Origin: Betaproteobacteria bacterium
GTDB lineage: Bacteria > Pseudomonadota > Gammaproteobacteria > Burkholderiales > Burkholderiaceae_C
DNA: 64,000 bases
Assembly (NCBI GenBank): GCA_016704535.1
Contig: JADIZZ010000023.1
Coordinates: 310,001-374,000, forward strand
Direction: 5' to 3'
This document shows, piece by piece, positions 7,718 to 15,591 of this stretch (position 1 is the stretch's first letter; every line of letters starts with the position of its first letter). The notes under the pieces were generated by a model. That model ran no database searches and was not told where the DNA came from. It worked only from the letters and a program-made list of their open reading frames with translations. The position numbers and the translations under genes were made by a program.

Positions 7718-8719
7718 ATGAGCATCAAGACGACCCCGAAGGCGCCAGCGCGCCGCATCGCCCTGGCCGCCGCGGCCAGCTTCTTCGGCCTGCTGGCCGC
7801 CAGCGGCAGCGCCCTGGCGCAGGCCTACCCGAACAAGCCCATCCGCCTGATCGTCGGCTTCGCGCCGGGCGGCGCCGCCGACTACGTGGCGCGCGCCATC
7901 AGCGACCCGCTGGGCAAGGTGCTGGGGCAGTCGGTGGTGGTGGAAAACCGCGCCGGCGCCGGCAGCAGCCTGGCCGCCGACTTCGTCAGCAAGGCGCCGG
8001 CCGACGGCTACACGCTGCTCATCGCCAGCCCCAGCAGCGTCTCGGTGAACCCGACGATGAACCCCAAGCTGGTCTACATGAAGGACCTGGTGCCGGTGAC
8101 GCTGGTGACGACCTCGCCGCTGGTGGTGGCCGCCAACCCCAAGGCCGGCATCAACACGCTGCAGGAACTGATCGCCGCTGCGAAGAAGGCGCCGGGCACG
8201 CTGAACTACACCAGTTCGGGCATCGGCTCGGCGCCGCACCTGGGCGCGGCGCACTTCAGCAGCGTGGCCGGCGTGCAGATGGTGCACATTCCCTACAAGG
8301 GCGGTGCGCCGGCCATTCAGGCCGTGGTGGCGGGCGACGCGCAGATCACCTTCGGCACGCCGCCTTCGGTGCTGCCGATGGTGGAAGCCGGTCGCCTGAA
8401 GGCGCTGGCGGTGTCCAGCGTCAACCCGACGCCGCTGGTGCCGGGCGTGCCGGGCACGGCGGCGGCCGGCCTTCCGGGCTACAGCATGTCGTTCTGGTAC
8501 GGCATGTTCGTGCCCGTGGGTACGCCGGCCGACATCACGAAGAAGCTCTTCGACGCCACGCAGGAAGTGATGCAGCGCGCCGATGTGAAGGCCGCGCTGG
8601 CGCGGGAAGGCACCGAGGTGGCGCTGTCGAAGTCGCCCGCAGATTTCGTGAACTTCCTGGCCGAGGACAACCGTTTCTGGGCCAAGCTGGTGAAGGACGC
8701 GGGCGTCAAAGCCGACTGA
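7718..8719 (+). CDS. Bug/TctC family tripartite tricarboxylate transporter binding protein
   Basis: A 333-residue periplasmic binding protein. A signal peptide (residues about 1-35, ending ALAQA) is followed by YPNKPIRLIVGFAPGGAADYVAR, the opening of every Bug protein, then GYTLLIAS and VHIPYKGGAPA. Bug proteins bind organic acids or aromatic carboxylates and greatly outnumber their TctAB membrane partners in Burkholderiales; no tctA or tctB is in the window, so it either borrows distant ones or acts as a sensor. Fourth gene of the operon, preceded by an AGGAG ribosome site, and a natural candidate for supplying the acid that is activated to a CoA ester. Confidence 0.94.
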   Translation: MSIKTTPKAPARRIALAAAASFFGLLAASGSALAQAYPNKPIRLIVGFAPGGAADYVARAISDPLGKVLGQSVVVENRAGAGSSLAADFVSKAPADGYTLLIASPSSVSVNPTMNPKLVYMKDLVPVTLVTTSPLVVAANPKAGINTLQELIAAAKKAPGTLNYTSSGIGSAPHLGAAHFSSVAGVQMVHIPYKGGAPAIQAVVAGDAQITFGTPPSVLPMVEAGRLKALAVSSVNPTPLVPGVPGTAAAGLPGYSMSFWYGMFVPVGTPADITKKLFDATQEVMQRADVKAALAREGTEVALSKSPADFVNFLAEDNRFWAKLVKDAGVKAD

Positions 8720-8727
8720 GGACGTGA

Positions 8728-8747
8728 GCCTGTGCCTGCGCACAGGC
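8728..8747 (+). terminator. Stem-loop after the Bug gene, weak terminator candidate
   Basis: GCCTGTGC and GCACAGGC pair perfectly as an 8-base stem around a CTGC loop, nine bases after the binding-protein stop. There is no following T-run, so intrinsic termination is doubtful; it may only protect the 3' end of the operon mRNA. The rest of the gap to 8953 holds no gene that I can support. Confidence 0.35.
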
Positions 8748-8903
8748 GAACGCCTCAGGAGGAGCACGAGCTCTGCGAGGGCGCGCCCTGCAAGGGGACT
8801 GAGGACGGGACGACGAGCCCGCAGGGCGAACTGAAGGCTGGCTGAGACAACCCAGCATGGCGAGGGGCCGGTGTACGCCGGCGGCGTTGCAGGGACGACA
8901 ATC

Positions 8904-8928
8904 GGCGCCGGCCGGACTCCCCGGCGCC
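8904..8928 (+). repeat. Inverted repeat in front of the cyclase/STAND gene
   Basis: GGCGCCGG (8904-8911) and CCGGCGCC (8921-8928) are perfect inverted arms around nine bases. They lie just upstream of the possible GTG (8933) and ATG (8954) starts. A GACAAT sequence at 8897-8902 could be a weak -10 box, which would put the hairpin at the 5' end of the message. No convincing Shine-Dalgarno sequence precedes either start. Confidence 0.35.
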
Positions 8929-8953
8929 TTGAGTGCCCGTCCTGCCCGCCTCC

Positions 8954-11762
8954 ATGAGCGAGTCCCGCGCCCTGCTGCTGACCGACGTCGTCGACAGCAC
9001 CAAGATGTCCGAAGCCATCGGCGATGCCGCCATGGCCGAGGTCTGGGCCACCCACGACCGCGCCGCACGCGACCTGCTGCCGGCCTGGCGCGGCCGCGAG
9101 ATAGACAAGACCGACGGCATGCTGTTGCTGTTCGAGACGGCGGCCGGCGCCGTGCAGTACGCGCTGGCCTACCACCGCGCGCTGGCGGCCCTGCCGGTGC
9201 CGCTGAAGGCGCGTGCCGGTCTGCACGTGGGGGCCCGTGATCCTGCGCGAGAACAGCGCCGACGACGTGGCCCGCGGCGCCAAGCCGCTGGAAGTGGACG
9301 GCCTGGCCAAGCCCACCGCAGCACGCGTGATGTCGCTGGCCCGCGGCGGCCAGACCCTGCTGACGCCCGAGGCGCGGCAGGCCGTGGGCGAACTGGCGCT
9401 GCCGATGCAGTCGCACGGCCACTGGGTGATGAAGGGCGTGTCGACACCGGTGGAGCTCTTCGAGACCGGCGACGACCCGGCGCGCTTTGCGCCGCCCCCC
9501 GACAGCGAGAAGGTCTACCGCGTGGTGCGCGTCGGCGAACGTTGGCTGCCGGCGCGCGAGATCCCGAACAACCTGCCGCAGCAGGCCACGTCCTTCATCG
9601 GCCGCGAGCGTGAACTCGACGAGCTGAAGGCCGCGCTGGGCCAGTCGCGCCTGGTCACGTTGCTGGGCATGGGCGGACTAGGCAAGACGCGCTTGTCGCT
9701 GCAGGTGGCGGCCGAGCTGATGGCCGAGTTCCCCGACGGTGCCTGGTTCCTCGACCTTTCACCCATCCGCGACCCGGCCCTCGTCGTCAGCGAGGCCGCG
9801 CAGGTGCTGGCCGTGCGCGAAGAGCCGGGCCGGCCGCTGCTGCAGACGCTGTGCGCCCACCTGGCGACCAAGCGTGTGCTGGTCGTCATCGACAACTGCG
9901 AGCACCTGATCAAGCCCGCCGCCGAGCTGGCCCACGCACTGCTGCGCGCCGCGCCGGGCGTGCGCCTGATGGCCAGCAGCCGCGAGGCGCTGCGTGTGCC
10001 CGGCGAGCAGGCCGTGCCCATCCTGCCGCTGCCGGTACCCGCGCGCGGCGACAGCCTGGAAGCGCTGCAGCGCTCCACCGCGGTGCGCCTGTTCGTCGAA
10101 CGCGCGCAGACGCACAAGCCCAGCTTCGAACTGAACGAACGCGAAGCCCCTGCGGTGGCCGAGCTGGTGGCGCGGCTGGAAGGCATACCGCTGGCGCTGG
10201 AACTGGCCGCGGCGCGCGTGCGTTCTCTGGGCGTGGCCGACATCAACAAGCGCCTGGCCGACCGCTACAAGATCCTTACCGGCGGCAGTCGCGTGCTGCA
10301 GGAACGCCAGCAGACACTGCGCGCGCTGGTCGACTGGTCGTACGAAATCCTGCAGCCCGAGGAGCAATTGGTCTTCAAGCGCCTGGCGGTGTTTGCCGGC
10401 GGTTTCGATCTCAACGCCGCAGAAAGGGTGTGCGGCGCCGACCCACTAAAAGACTTCGACGTCATGGACTGGCTGATCTCGCTGGTCGAGAAGTCGCTGG
10501 TGATGATGGAAGAGCGCCCGGAGGAAGCCGGCGGCACGCGCTACCGCATGCTGGAGACGCTGCGCGACTACGCGCACGAAAAGCTGGTGCAGGACGGCGA
10601 GGCGCCCGACACCGCGGCGCGCCACGCCCAGCACTATTTCGTCGTCGCCAAGCAGATCCGCGACGGGCTGCAGGGCGCGGGCGAACAGGCCGTCTGGCTG
10701 GAACGCGCCGAGACCGAGATCGACAACCTGCGCGGCGCGATGGCCACGGCGCTGGCCGGCGGCGTCGACCCCGTCATCGCCGTCAAGCTGGCGATGGCCG
10801 TGCAGAGCTTCTGGCTGCAACGGGGTTACGTCAGCGAGGGCCGGGCCGCGTTGCGCGCCGCGCTGGCGCTGCCCGCGGTGCAGGCGTCCGACCGTTCACA
10901 GGCCTGGGCGCTGTACGTGGGTGCGGTGCTGGCGTCAGCGCAGAACGACCACGTCGAAGCGCGTCAGATGCTGGAAACCGGCCTCGTGGTGGCGCGCCGA
11001 CTGGGCAACCTGCTGGAGATCGCGGCCACGCTGTCGACGCTGGCCGTGGCGCAGCTGCAGGGCGGCGACGCGACCGCGGCGATGGCCAGCGAGACCGAGG
11101 CGCTAGGAATCTTCCAGCAGATCCGTCACCAGCAGGGCGAGGTCATCGGCCACCTGCACCTGGGCCAGTGCGCCGCCTACCTGGGCGACGACGCCCAGGC
11201 CGTGACCCAGCTGGAAACCGGACTGGCCCTGGCCCGCGAGATCGGCCAGCAAGAGATCGAGGCCGAGTGCGCGTTTGAGCTGGGCGCGCTGGCAGTGGCC
11301 GTTGGCGACGCCCCAGGGGCGCGCCGCTGGCTGGACGATTCGCTGCGCATCAGCCACGACTCGGGCAACAAGCGCGGCGAGGCCTGCGCGCAGTGGGGGC
11401 TGGGGCGGGTCGACCTGTTGGGTGGCCACGCCACCGCGGCACGGCCCAAGCTGGCTGCCGCGCTGCAGGCCTTCCGGGATTTCGAGATGCGGGAGCAGAT
11501 GCTCGGCTGCCTGGAAGACCTGGCGCGCTGCGCCGCGGCGATGCAGGACGATAGGCGCGCAGCCTCGCTCGCCGGCGCCGTCGCCCAGGCTCGCCAAAGG
11601 CTGGTGCTGACACGGTCGGACCGCGCCGAGCAGCAGTGGCAGGCGCAACTGCAGGCGCTGCAATCTCGCCTGGGGGCTGAGGGCCTTGGGGTCGCGCTTC
11701 AGACCGGTCAGGCCTGGAGCATGGAAGAAGCGCTGAAGGCGACGCTGGCGCTGGGCGCCTGA
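8954..11762 (+). CDS. Cyclase-like domain / STAND (NB-ARC-like) ATPase / TPR protein, with a frameshift
   Basis: Read with one frameshift, this is a protein of about 935 residues. Residues 1-150 resemble a class III nucleotide cyclase: both metal aspartates are kept (LLLTDVVDST, DKTDGMLLLF), but the transition-state Asn is Pro (AKPTAARV in place of VNxAAR). Next is a STAND ATPase with Walker A GMGGLGKT near residue 238, Walker B RVLVVIDNCEHL and GIPLALELAAARVRSL, then a TPR-like helical region to the end. The two halves lie in different frames: a run of five Gs at 9229-9233 has one G more than LHVG-PVILREN requires. Everything else is conserved-looking, so this is either a sequencing miscount or a very recent mutation. 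GTG at 8933 is an alternative start. Such proteins are signal-responsive switches; the ligand is unknown. Confidence 0.8.
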
Positions 11763-11795
11763 ACGGCGCGCCGCCAGCGCCACGCTGACGAAAGG

Positions 11796-12605
11796 TCAGC
11801 GCGCGCGCGGCGCGCCACGCTGCCGCGCGCCGCGAAGGCCGCAGCCAGTGCAGCGAGCGCCAGGGCCAATGAGGCGGGCTCGGGGACGTCTTGCACTATC
11901 AGGGGCAAATCATCAAAGTCTGGCACCGGCGTATCCCTAAGGCGGGAGGGCCTGAAGTTGGGATTCCAGTAGACATTTGCGACAGTCGAGTAATCCTCGT
12001 CCGCCTTTGGATCACGCGGCAAAAGGGCACCACAGTCCGTGCCGTCGTAAGAGAACGACTCGACGCGCGCCGTTTTCGAACTGAATTCGGGTGCGAAGCA
12101 GTAGTCACCTCCGCCCAGTTCATGTGTCAGGGCGCGCACCGGGTTAGAGAGAGGTGGTTTCGAAACCATCCAGCTTGCCCCAATAGCGTAATGTTGTTGA
12201 GTTCGCCAACGAGCGAATCGCGGAGCGGATCGATGATGGAGTTACGGCTGCCGCTGTCGGCAATGTAGTTGACGATGTTCAACGTCTCGACAGGGCGTTC
12301 GTGTTCGTCTTGTAGAACCTCAACTGGACACTCTGGATCGCCGATGTGCCACAAATGGGATCGAAGTCGGCGAAGTAAAACGTCTGCGGATTAGAGAAAA
12401 CGTTAGCGAACTGTCCGACTGTGAGGCAGACGTTGGGGACGTACAGCGCACCGATGGCTCGCCAGGACAGGTCCGGGAACTGCGCCCCGTACTGCGGATC
12501 GGCATTGATGACGACATACGCAGCATCCGCCGTTCGCACCGCGCCTAGAGCCACAGCGCAGCCCAGCAGGGCGACCTTCAAGGTCTTGGCAAGGGAAGTG
12601 TTCAC
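11796..12605 (-). pseudogene. PEP-CTERM sorted exported protein, disrupted by frameshifts
   Basis: Three overlapping reading frames make one protein. The first (12605 to about 12310) starts at GTG with GGAG six bases upstream and encodes a signal peptide (LAKTLKVALLGCAVALGAV...TADA) and a Cys-containing mature region. The second (about 12310 to 12170) continues as ERPVETLNIVNYIADSGSR. The third (about 12170 onward) ends in the PEP-CTERM signal VPEPASLALALAALAAAF plus an Arg cluster. Each switch fits a one-base loss. After the Arg cluster the frame does not stop; TGA at 11798-11796 would need another shift in a GC repeat. PEP-CTERM proteins are anchored and processed by exosortase/archaeosortase and are linked to exopolysaccharide. 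Base composition is visibly less GC-rich than that of its neighbours. It is convergent with the STAND gene. Confidence 0.72.
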
Positions 12606-12638
12606 TTCGTACTCCAGATTTCTATCTCATAAACGGAA

Positions 12639-12654
12639 TGCAAGAACCAGGCCG
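12639..12654 (-). promoter_or_regulatory. Sigma-54-like (-24/-12) promoter of the PEP-CTERM gene
   Basis: On the minus strand, CGGCCTGGTTCTTGCA has GG and GC exactly 10 bases apart, with GGC in the -24 element and TTGCA in the -12 element. Transcription would begin near 12628, about 24 bases before the GTG start at 12605, whose GGAG ribosome site is well placed. Many PEP-CTERM genes are controlled by RpoN with the PrsK/PrsR two-component system, which makes the match meaningful. The remainder of 12606-12807 shows no gene. Confidence 0.5.
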
Positions 12655-12807
12655 GAGAAATCAAAGGTGGGCAGGCCGACGGGTTTCTGCGGGAAAGCTC
12701 CAAACCCGCCTTCGGTTTCCGCAAGATCCAACGGCAATGCCGAGATCTGAAGTGTAAGAAACTTCGACGCATTTGAGTCCCCCTTAATCCCTGCCCCAAG
12801 TCCGCCC

Positions 12808-13038
12808 ATGACCGTCCTGCCCGCCCTGCCCGACACACACACCGGCCGCTACCGCCACTACAAGGGCGGCGAATACGAAGTGCTGGGCGCCGCGCGCCAC
12901 AGCGAGACGCTGGAGCCGATGGTCGTCTACCGGCCGCTGTACGACAGCTCGGGGCTGTGGGTGCGCCCGCACGCCATGTTCTTCGAGCCGGTGCTCGTCA
13001 GCGGCCAGTTGCAGCCACGGTTTACCTTCCTGGGCTGA
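12808..13038 (+). CDS. DUF1653 domain protein
   Basis: A 76-residue protein that is almost entirely one DUF1653 domain: GRYRHYKGGEYEVLGAARHSETLEP, then VVYRPLYDSSGLWVRPHAMFFE. These small beta-rich proteins are widespread, their function is unknown, and the domain is related in pattern to small-molecule or nucleic-acid binding folds. It stands alone between a convergent PEP-CTERM remnant upstream and ubiX on the opposite strand downstream. No membrane segment or signal is present. Confidence 0.85.
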   Translation: MTVLPALPDTHTGRYRHYKGGEYEVLGAARHSETLEPMVVYRPLYDSSGLWVRPHAMFFEPVLVSGQLQPRFTFLG

Positions 13039-13074
13039 ACGTGGCTCGGGCAGGCGGCGCGTTCCAGCCCGGCT

Positions 13075-13707
13075 TCAGGGCGCCTCGTCGTCACCCGCCC
13101 CCCCGCGCACGCCGCCATCCCAGCGCCGCACGCCCGGCAGGTCCAGGTCGAACAGGTCGAGCGCGCGGCCCACCGTCTGGTCGACGATGTCCATCACCGT
13201 CGTCGGTCGCGCATAAAAGGCCGGCACCGGCGGCATGATCACGGCGCCGTTGCGCGTGGCCTGGTCCATCAGCGCGATGTGGCCGGCGTGCAGCGGCGTC
13301 TCGCGCAGCAGCAGCACCACTCGGCGGCGCTCCTTCAGGCAGACGTCGGCGGCGCGCACCACCAGTTCGTCGTTGTAGCAGTGCGCGATGCCGCTGAGCG
13401 TCTTCACCGAGCACGGCGCCACCAGCATGCCCAGCGTGCGGAAGGAGCCCGACGAGATGCTGGCGCCGATGTCGCGCGCGCTGTGCACCACGTCGGCCAG
13501 CGCGCGCACCTCGGCGGCGGTGAAGTCGGTTTCTTCGGCCAGCGTGCGCGCGCCCGAAGCGGTAAGGATGAGGTGCGTCTCGACGCCGCCGGCCTCGCGC
13601 AGCAGCTGCAGCGCGCGCACCCCGTAGACGACACCTGAAGCGCCGGTGATGGCGACGATGAGCCGGCGCGGTGCGGTGGCGGCAGGTGGCAGGGCAGCTG
13701 AGGACAT
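13075..13707 (-). CDS. ubiX: Flavin prenyltransferase UbiX
   Basis: A 210-residue UbiX/Pad1-type protein that attaches a dimethylallyl group to FMN to make the prenylated flavin cofactor used by UbiD decarboxylases in ubiquinone synthesis. The FMN-binding AITGASGVVYGVRALQLL, the SSGSFRTLGMLVAPCSVKTLSGIAHCYNDEL core and the RRVVLLLRETPLHAGHI segment are all conserved. The C-terminal tail (RRWDGGVRGG...) is variable. It is not adjacent to ubiD here. Confidence 0.95.
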   Translation of the reverse strand: MSSAALPPAATAPRRLIVAITGASGVVYGVRALQLLREAGGVETHLILTASGARTLAEETDFTAAEVRALADVVHSARDIGASISSGSFRTLGMLVAPCSVKTLSGIAHCYNDELVVRAADVCLKERRRVVLLLRETPLHAGHIALMDQATRNGAVIMPPVPAFYARPTTVMDIVDQTVGRALDLFDLDLPGVRRWDGGVRGGAGDDEAP

Positions 13708-13805
13708 GGCCTAGGGGTGAAGCAGCGGTGGCAGCCTGCACATTCTGGCCGGCCCGGCGGGTTCGCGCCCGCCAGGGCTTCAATCAACGACCTGGCCTGG
13801 CCGAG

Positions 13806-14291
13806 TTAGCGCTTGGGCGGCATCAGCACGCGATCGACGATGTGCACGACGCCGTTCGTGGCCGAGACGTCGGCGGCCTGAACCACTGCGTCCTCGACGG
13901 TGACAAAGGTGCCCGCCTTGGACAGGGCCACGTTGGCGCCCTGCACGGTCTTGGCGGGGCCGTTCTTGATATCGGCCGCCATCACCTTGCCCGGCAGCAC
14001 GTGGTAGGTCAACACGGCACGCAGCATCGCCTTGTCGGCGGCCAGTTGCGCCATCGTCGCGGCCGGCACGGCCTTGAAGGCCTCGTCGCTGGGCGCGAAC
14101 ACCGTGAACGGCCCGGTGCCGCGCAACGTGTCGGCCAGGCCGGCTTCACCCAGCAGCCGGGTCAGGGTGGACAGCTGCGGCGTGCGCGCGGCGGTGTCTG
14201 CAATGGTGGCCGGGGCCGGGGCGGTAGCGCAAGCGCTCAGCGCGATGAGCGCGGTGGCGCCGGCCAGGCGCAGGACGGTTCTTTTCAGCAT
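13806..14291 (-). CDS. Fasciclin (FAS1)-domain lipoprotein
   Basis: A 161-residue protein from the ATG at 14291, preceded by GGAG about 10 bases upstream; longer forms starting at 14324 or 14369 are open but lack a ribosome site. The N-terminus has a lipobox LSAC after a hydrophobic stretch, giving a lipid anchor. The rest is one FAS1 domain: LSTLTRLLGEAGLADTL, GPFTVFAPSDEAFKAVP, LTYHVLPGKVMAADI and the closing ATNGVVHIVDRVLMPP. FAS1 domains mediate adhesion in cell envelopes. It is divergent from pstS. Confidence 0.9.
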   Translation of the reverse strand: MLKRTVLRLAGATALIALSACATAPAPATIADTAARTPQLSTLTRLLGEAGLADTLRGTGPFTVFAPSDEAFKAVPAATMAQLAADKAMLRAVLTYHVLPGKVMAADIKNGPAKTVQGANVALSKAGTFVTVEDAVVQAADVSATNGVVHIVDRVLMPPKR

Positions 14292-14406
14292 TTCGATCAG
14301 GCTCCGGGTCAGATGGTGGGACATCGGCGAGCCTAGGGTCTGTTTGTGACTGTTCAGTGAAAACCGCATGACCAGCCGGCGCAGCAGGGTCGGAGGCTGT
14401 TGATCG

Positions 14407-14440
14407 ACGTCACGGCGCTGTCACGAACGACACCTAGAGT
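14407..14440 (+). promoter_or_regulatory. Pho box and -10 of the pst-pho operon
   Basis: Two 7-base direct repeats ACGTCAC (14407-14413) and CTGTCAC (14418-14424) are separated by GGCG, the 7-4-7 spacing of PhoB half-sites with consensus CTGTCAT. TAGAGT (14435-14440) follows ten bases later, where PhoB-dependent promoters carry their -10 element. The pstS start, with AAAGGAAAG as ribosome site, lies at 14476. phoB is in the same gene cluster, so autoregulation in low phosphate is likely. Confidence 0.7.
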
Positions 14441-14475
14441 GTCTGCATTCCTGTAACAGCTCCCAAAGGAAAGAC

Positions 14476-15513
14476 ATGACCCTAGCGACGCTACGCTCGG
14501 CTGCGGCCGGATTCGTACTCACCGCGATCTGCGCCACCTCAATGGCTCAGGACATTACAGGTGCCGGCGCATCGTTCCCTGCCCCCTTGTACTCTAAGTG
14601 GGCGGACTCCTACAACAAGGCCACCAACGTTCGCATCAACTACCAGTCCGTGGGTTCGGGTGCAGGCCTGCGCCAGATCCGCGGCAAGACGGTCGACTTC
14701 GGCGCGTCGGACATGCCGCTGACGGACGCCGAATTGGCCAAGGACGGCCTGATGCAGTTCCCCACCGTCATCGGCGGCGTCGTGCCGGTGCTCAACGTCA
14801 AGGGCATCACGGCGGGCCAGGTGAAGATGACCGGCCAGGTGCTGGGTGACATCTACCTCGGCAAGATCACCAAGTGGAACGACGCCGCGCTGACCGCCCT
14901 GAACCCGGGCGTGCCGCTGCCGGACTCGGCCATCGCCGTGGTGCGCCGTGCCGACGGCTCGGGCACCACCTTCATCTTCAGCAACTACCTCTCGAAGGTG
15001 AATGCCGAGTGGAAGAGCAAGGTCGGCGAAGGCACGGCGGTGAACTGGCCCACCGGCGCGGGCGGCAAGGGCAACGAGGGTGTCGCGGTGTTCGTGCAGC
15101 GCCTGCCGAACTCGTTCGGATATGTCGAGTATTCCTACGCCAAGGCCAACAAAATGGCCCATGTCCTGATGCGCAACCAGGCCGGCAGCTTCGTTGCACC
15201 TGACGACGTCAACTTCAAGAGCGCCGCGGCCGGTGCCGACTGGTCCAAGTCCTACTATCAGATCCTTACCGAACAGCCCGGCAAGGACAGCTGGCCCATC
15301 ACGGGCGCCACTTTCATCCTGATGTTCAAGACGCAGGACAAGCCGGTGCAGGCGACCAACTCGCTCAAGTTCTTCGATTGGGCCTTCAGCAACGGCGACA
15401 AGATGGCCAGCGATCTGGAATATGTGCCGCTGCCTGACTCGGTCAAGGCGCTGATCCGCCGTTCCTGGGGTGAGATCAAGGACGCCGGCGGCAAGCCGAT
15501 CGCTTTCAAGTAA
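14476..15513 (+). CDS. pstS: Phosphate ABC transporter, periplasmic phosphate-binding protein PstS
   Basis: A 345-residue PstS. A signal peptide (to about residue 24) precedes ITGAGASFPAPLYSKWADSY, the classic opening that contacts phosphate. Further ligand segments are SVGSGAGLRQI, DFGASDMPL and RADGSGTTFIFSNYLSK. It captures phosphate in the periplasm for PstCAB. A Pho box lies upstream, and a strong stem-loop between pstS and pstC probably raises pstS mRNA over the rest of the operon. Confidence 0.97.
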   Translation: MTLATLRSAAAGFVLTAICATSMAQDITGAGASFPAPLYSKWADSYNKATNVRINYQSVGSGAGLRQIRGKTVDFGASDMPLTDAELAKDGLMQFPTVIGGVVPVLNVKGITAGQVKMTGQVLGDIYLGKITKWNDAALTALNPGVPLPDSAIAVVRRADGSGTTFIFSNYLSKVNAEWKSKVGEGTAVNWPTGAGGKGNEGVAVFVQRLPNSFGYVEYSYAKANKMAHVLMRNQAGSFVAPDDVNFKSAAAGADWSKSYYQILTEQPGKDSWPITGATFILMFKTQDKPVQATNSLKFFDWAFSNGDKMASDLEYVPLPDSVKALIRRSWGEIKDAGGKPIAFK

Positions 15514-15535
15514 GGGATTCAGAGCCGAACGCCAA

Positions 15536-15562
15536 GCTGCCGCGTCGGCAAGGCGCGGCAGC
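15536..15562 (+). other. Intercistronic stem-loop between pstS and pstC
   Basis: GCTGCCGCG (15536-15544) and CGCGGCAGC (15554-15562) form a perfect nine-base stem around nine bases, in the 78-base gap between pstS and pstC. With no T-run, it is better seen as an mRNA-stabilising or partial-attenuation element. Such structures often explain why binding proteins are made in excess over membrane components. Confidence 0.5.
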
Positions 15563-15591
15563 GGGGTCCCAACCAGAGAGCCGAGGGCGCC

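Noticed and set aside
8720..8953. A small gene or RNA in the gap before the cyclase/STAND gene
   Set aside because: Only stem-loops and short frames without ribosome sites or family resemblance are present.
12606..12807. A coding region between the PEP-CTERM gene and DUF1653
   Set aside because: Short frames only; the stretch is better explained by the promoter and leader of the PEP-CTERM gene.
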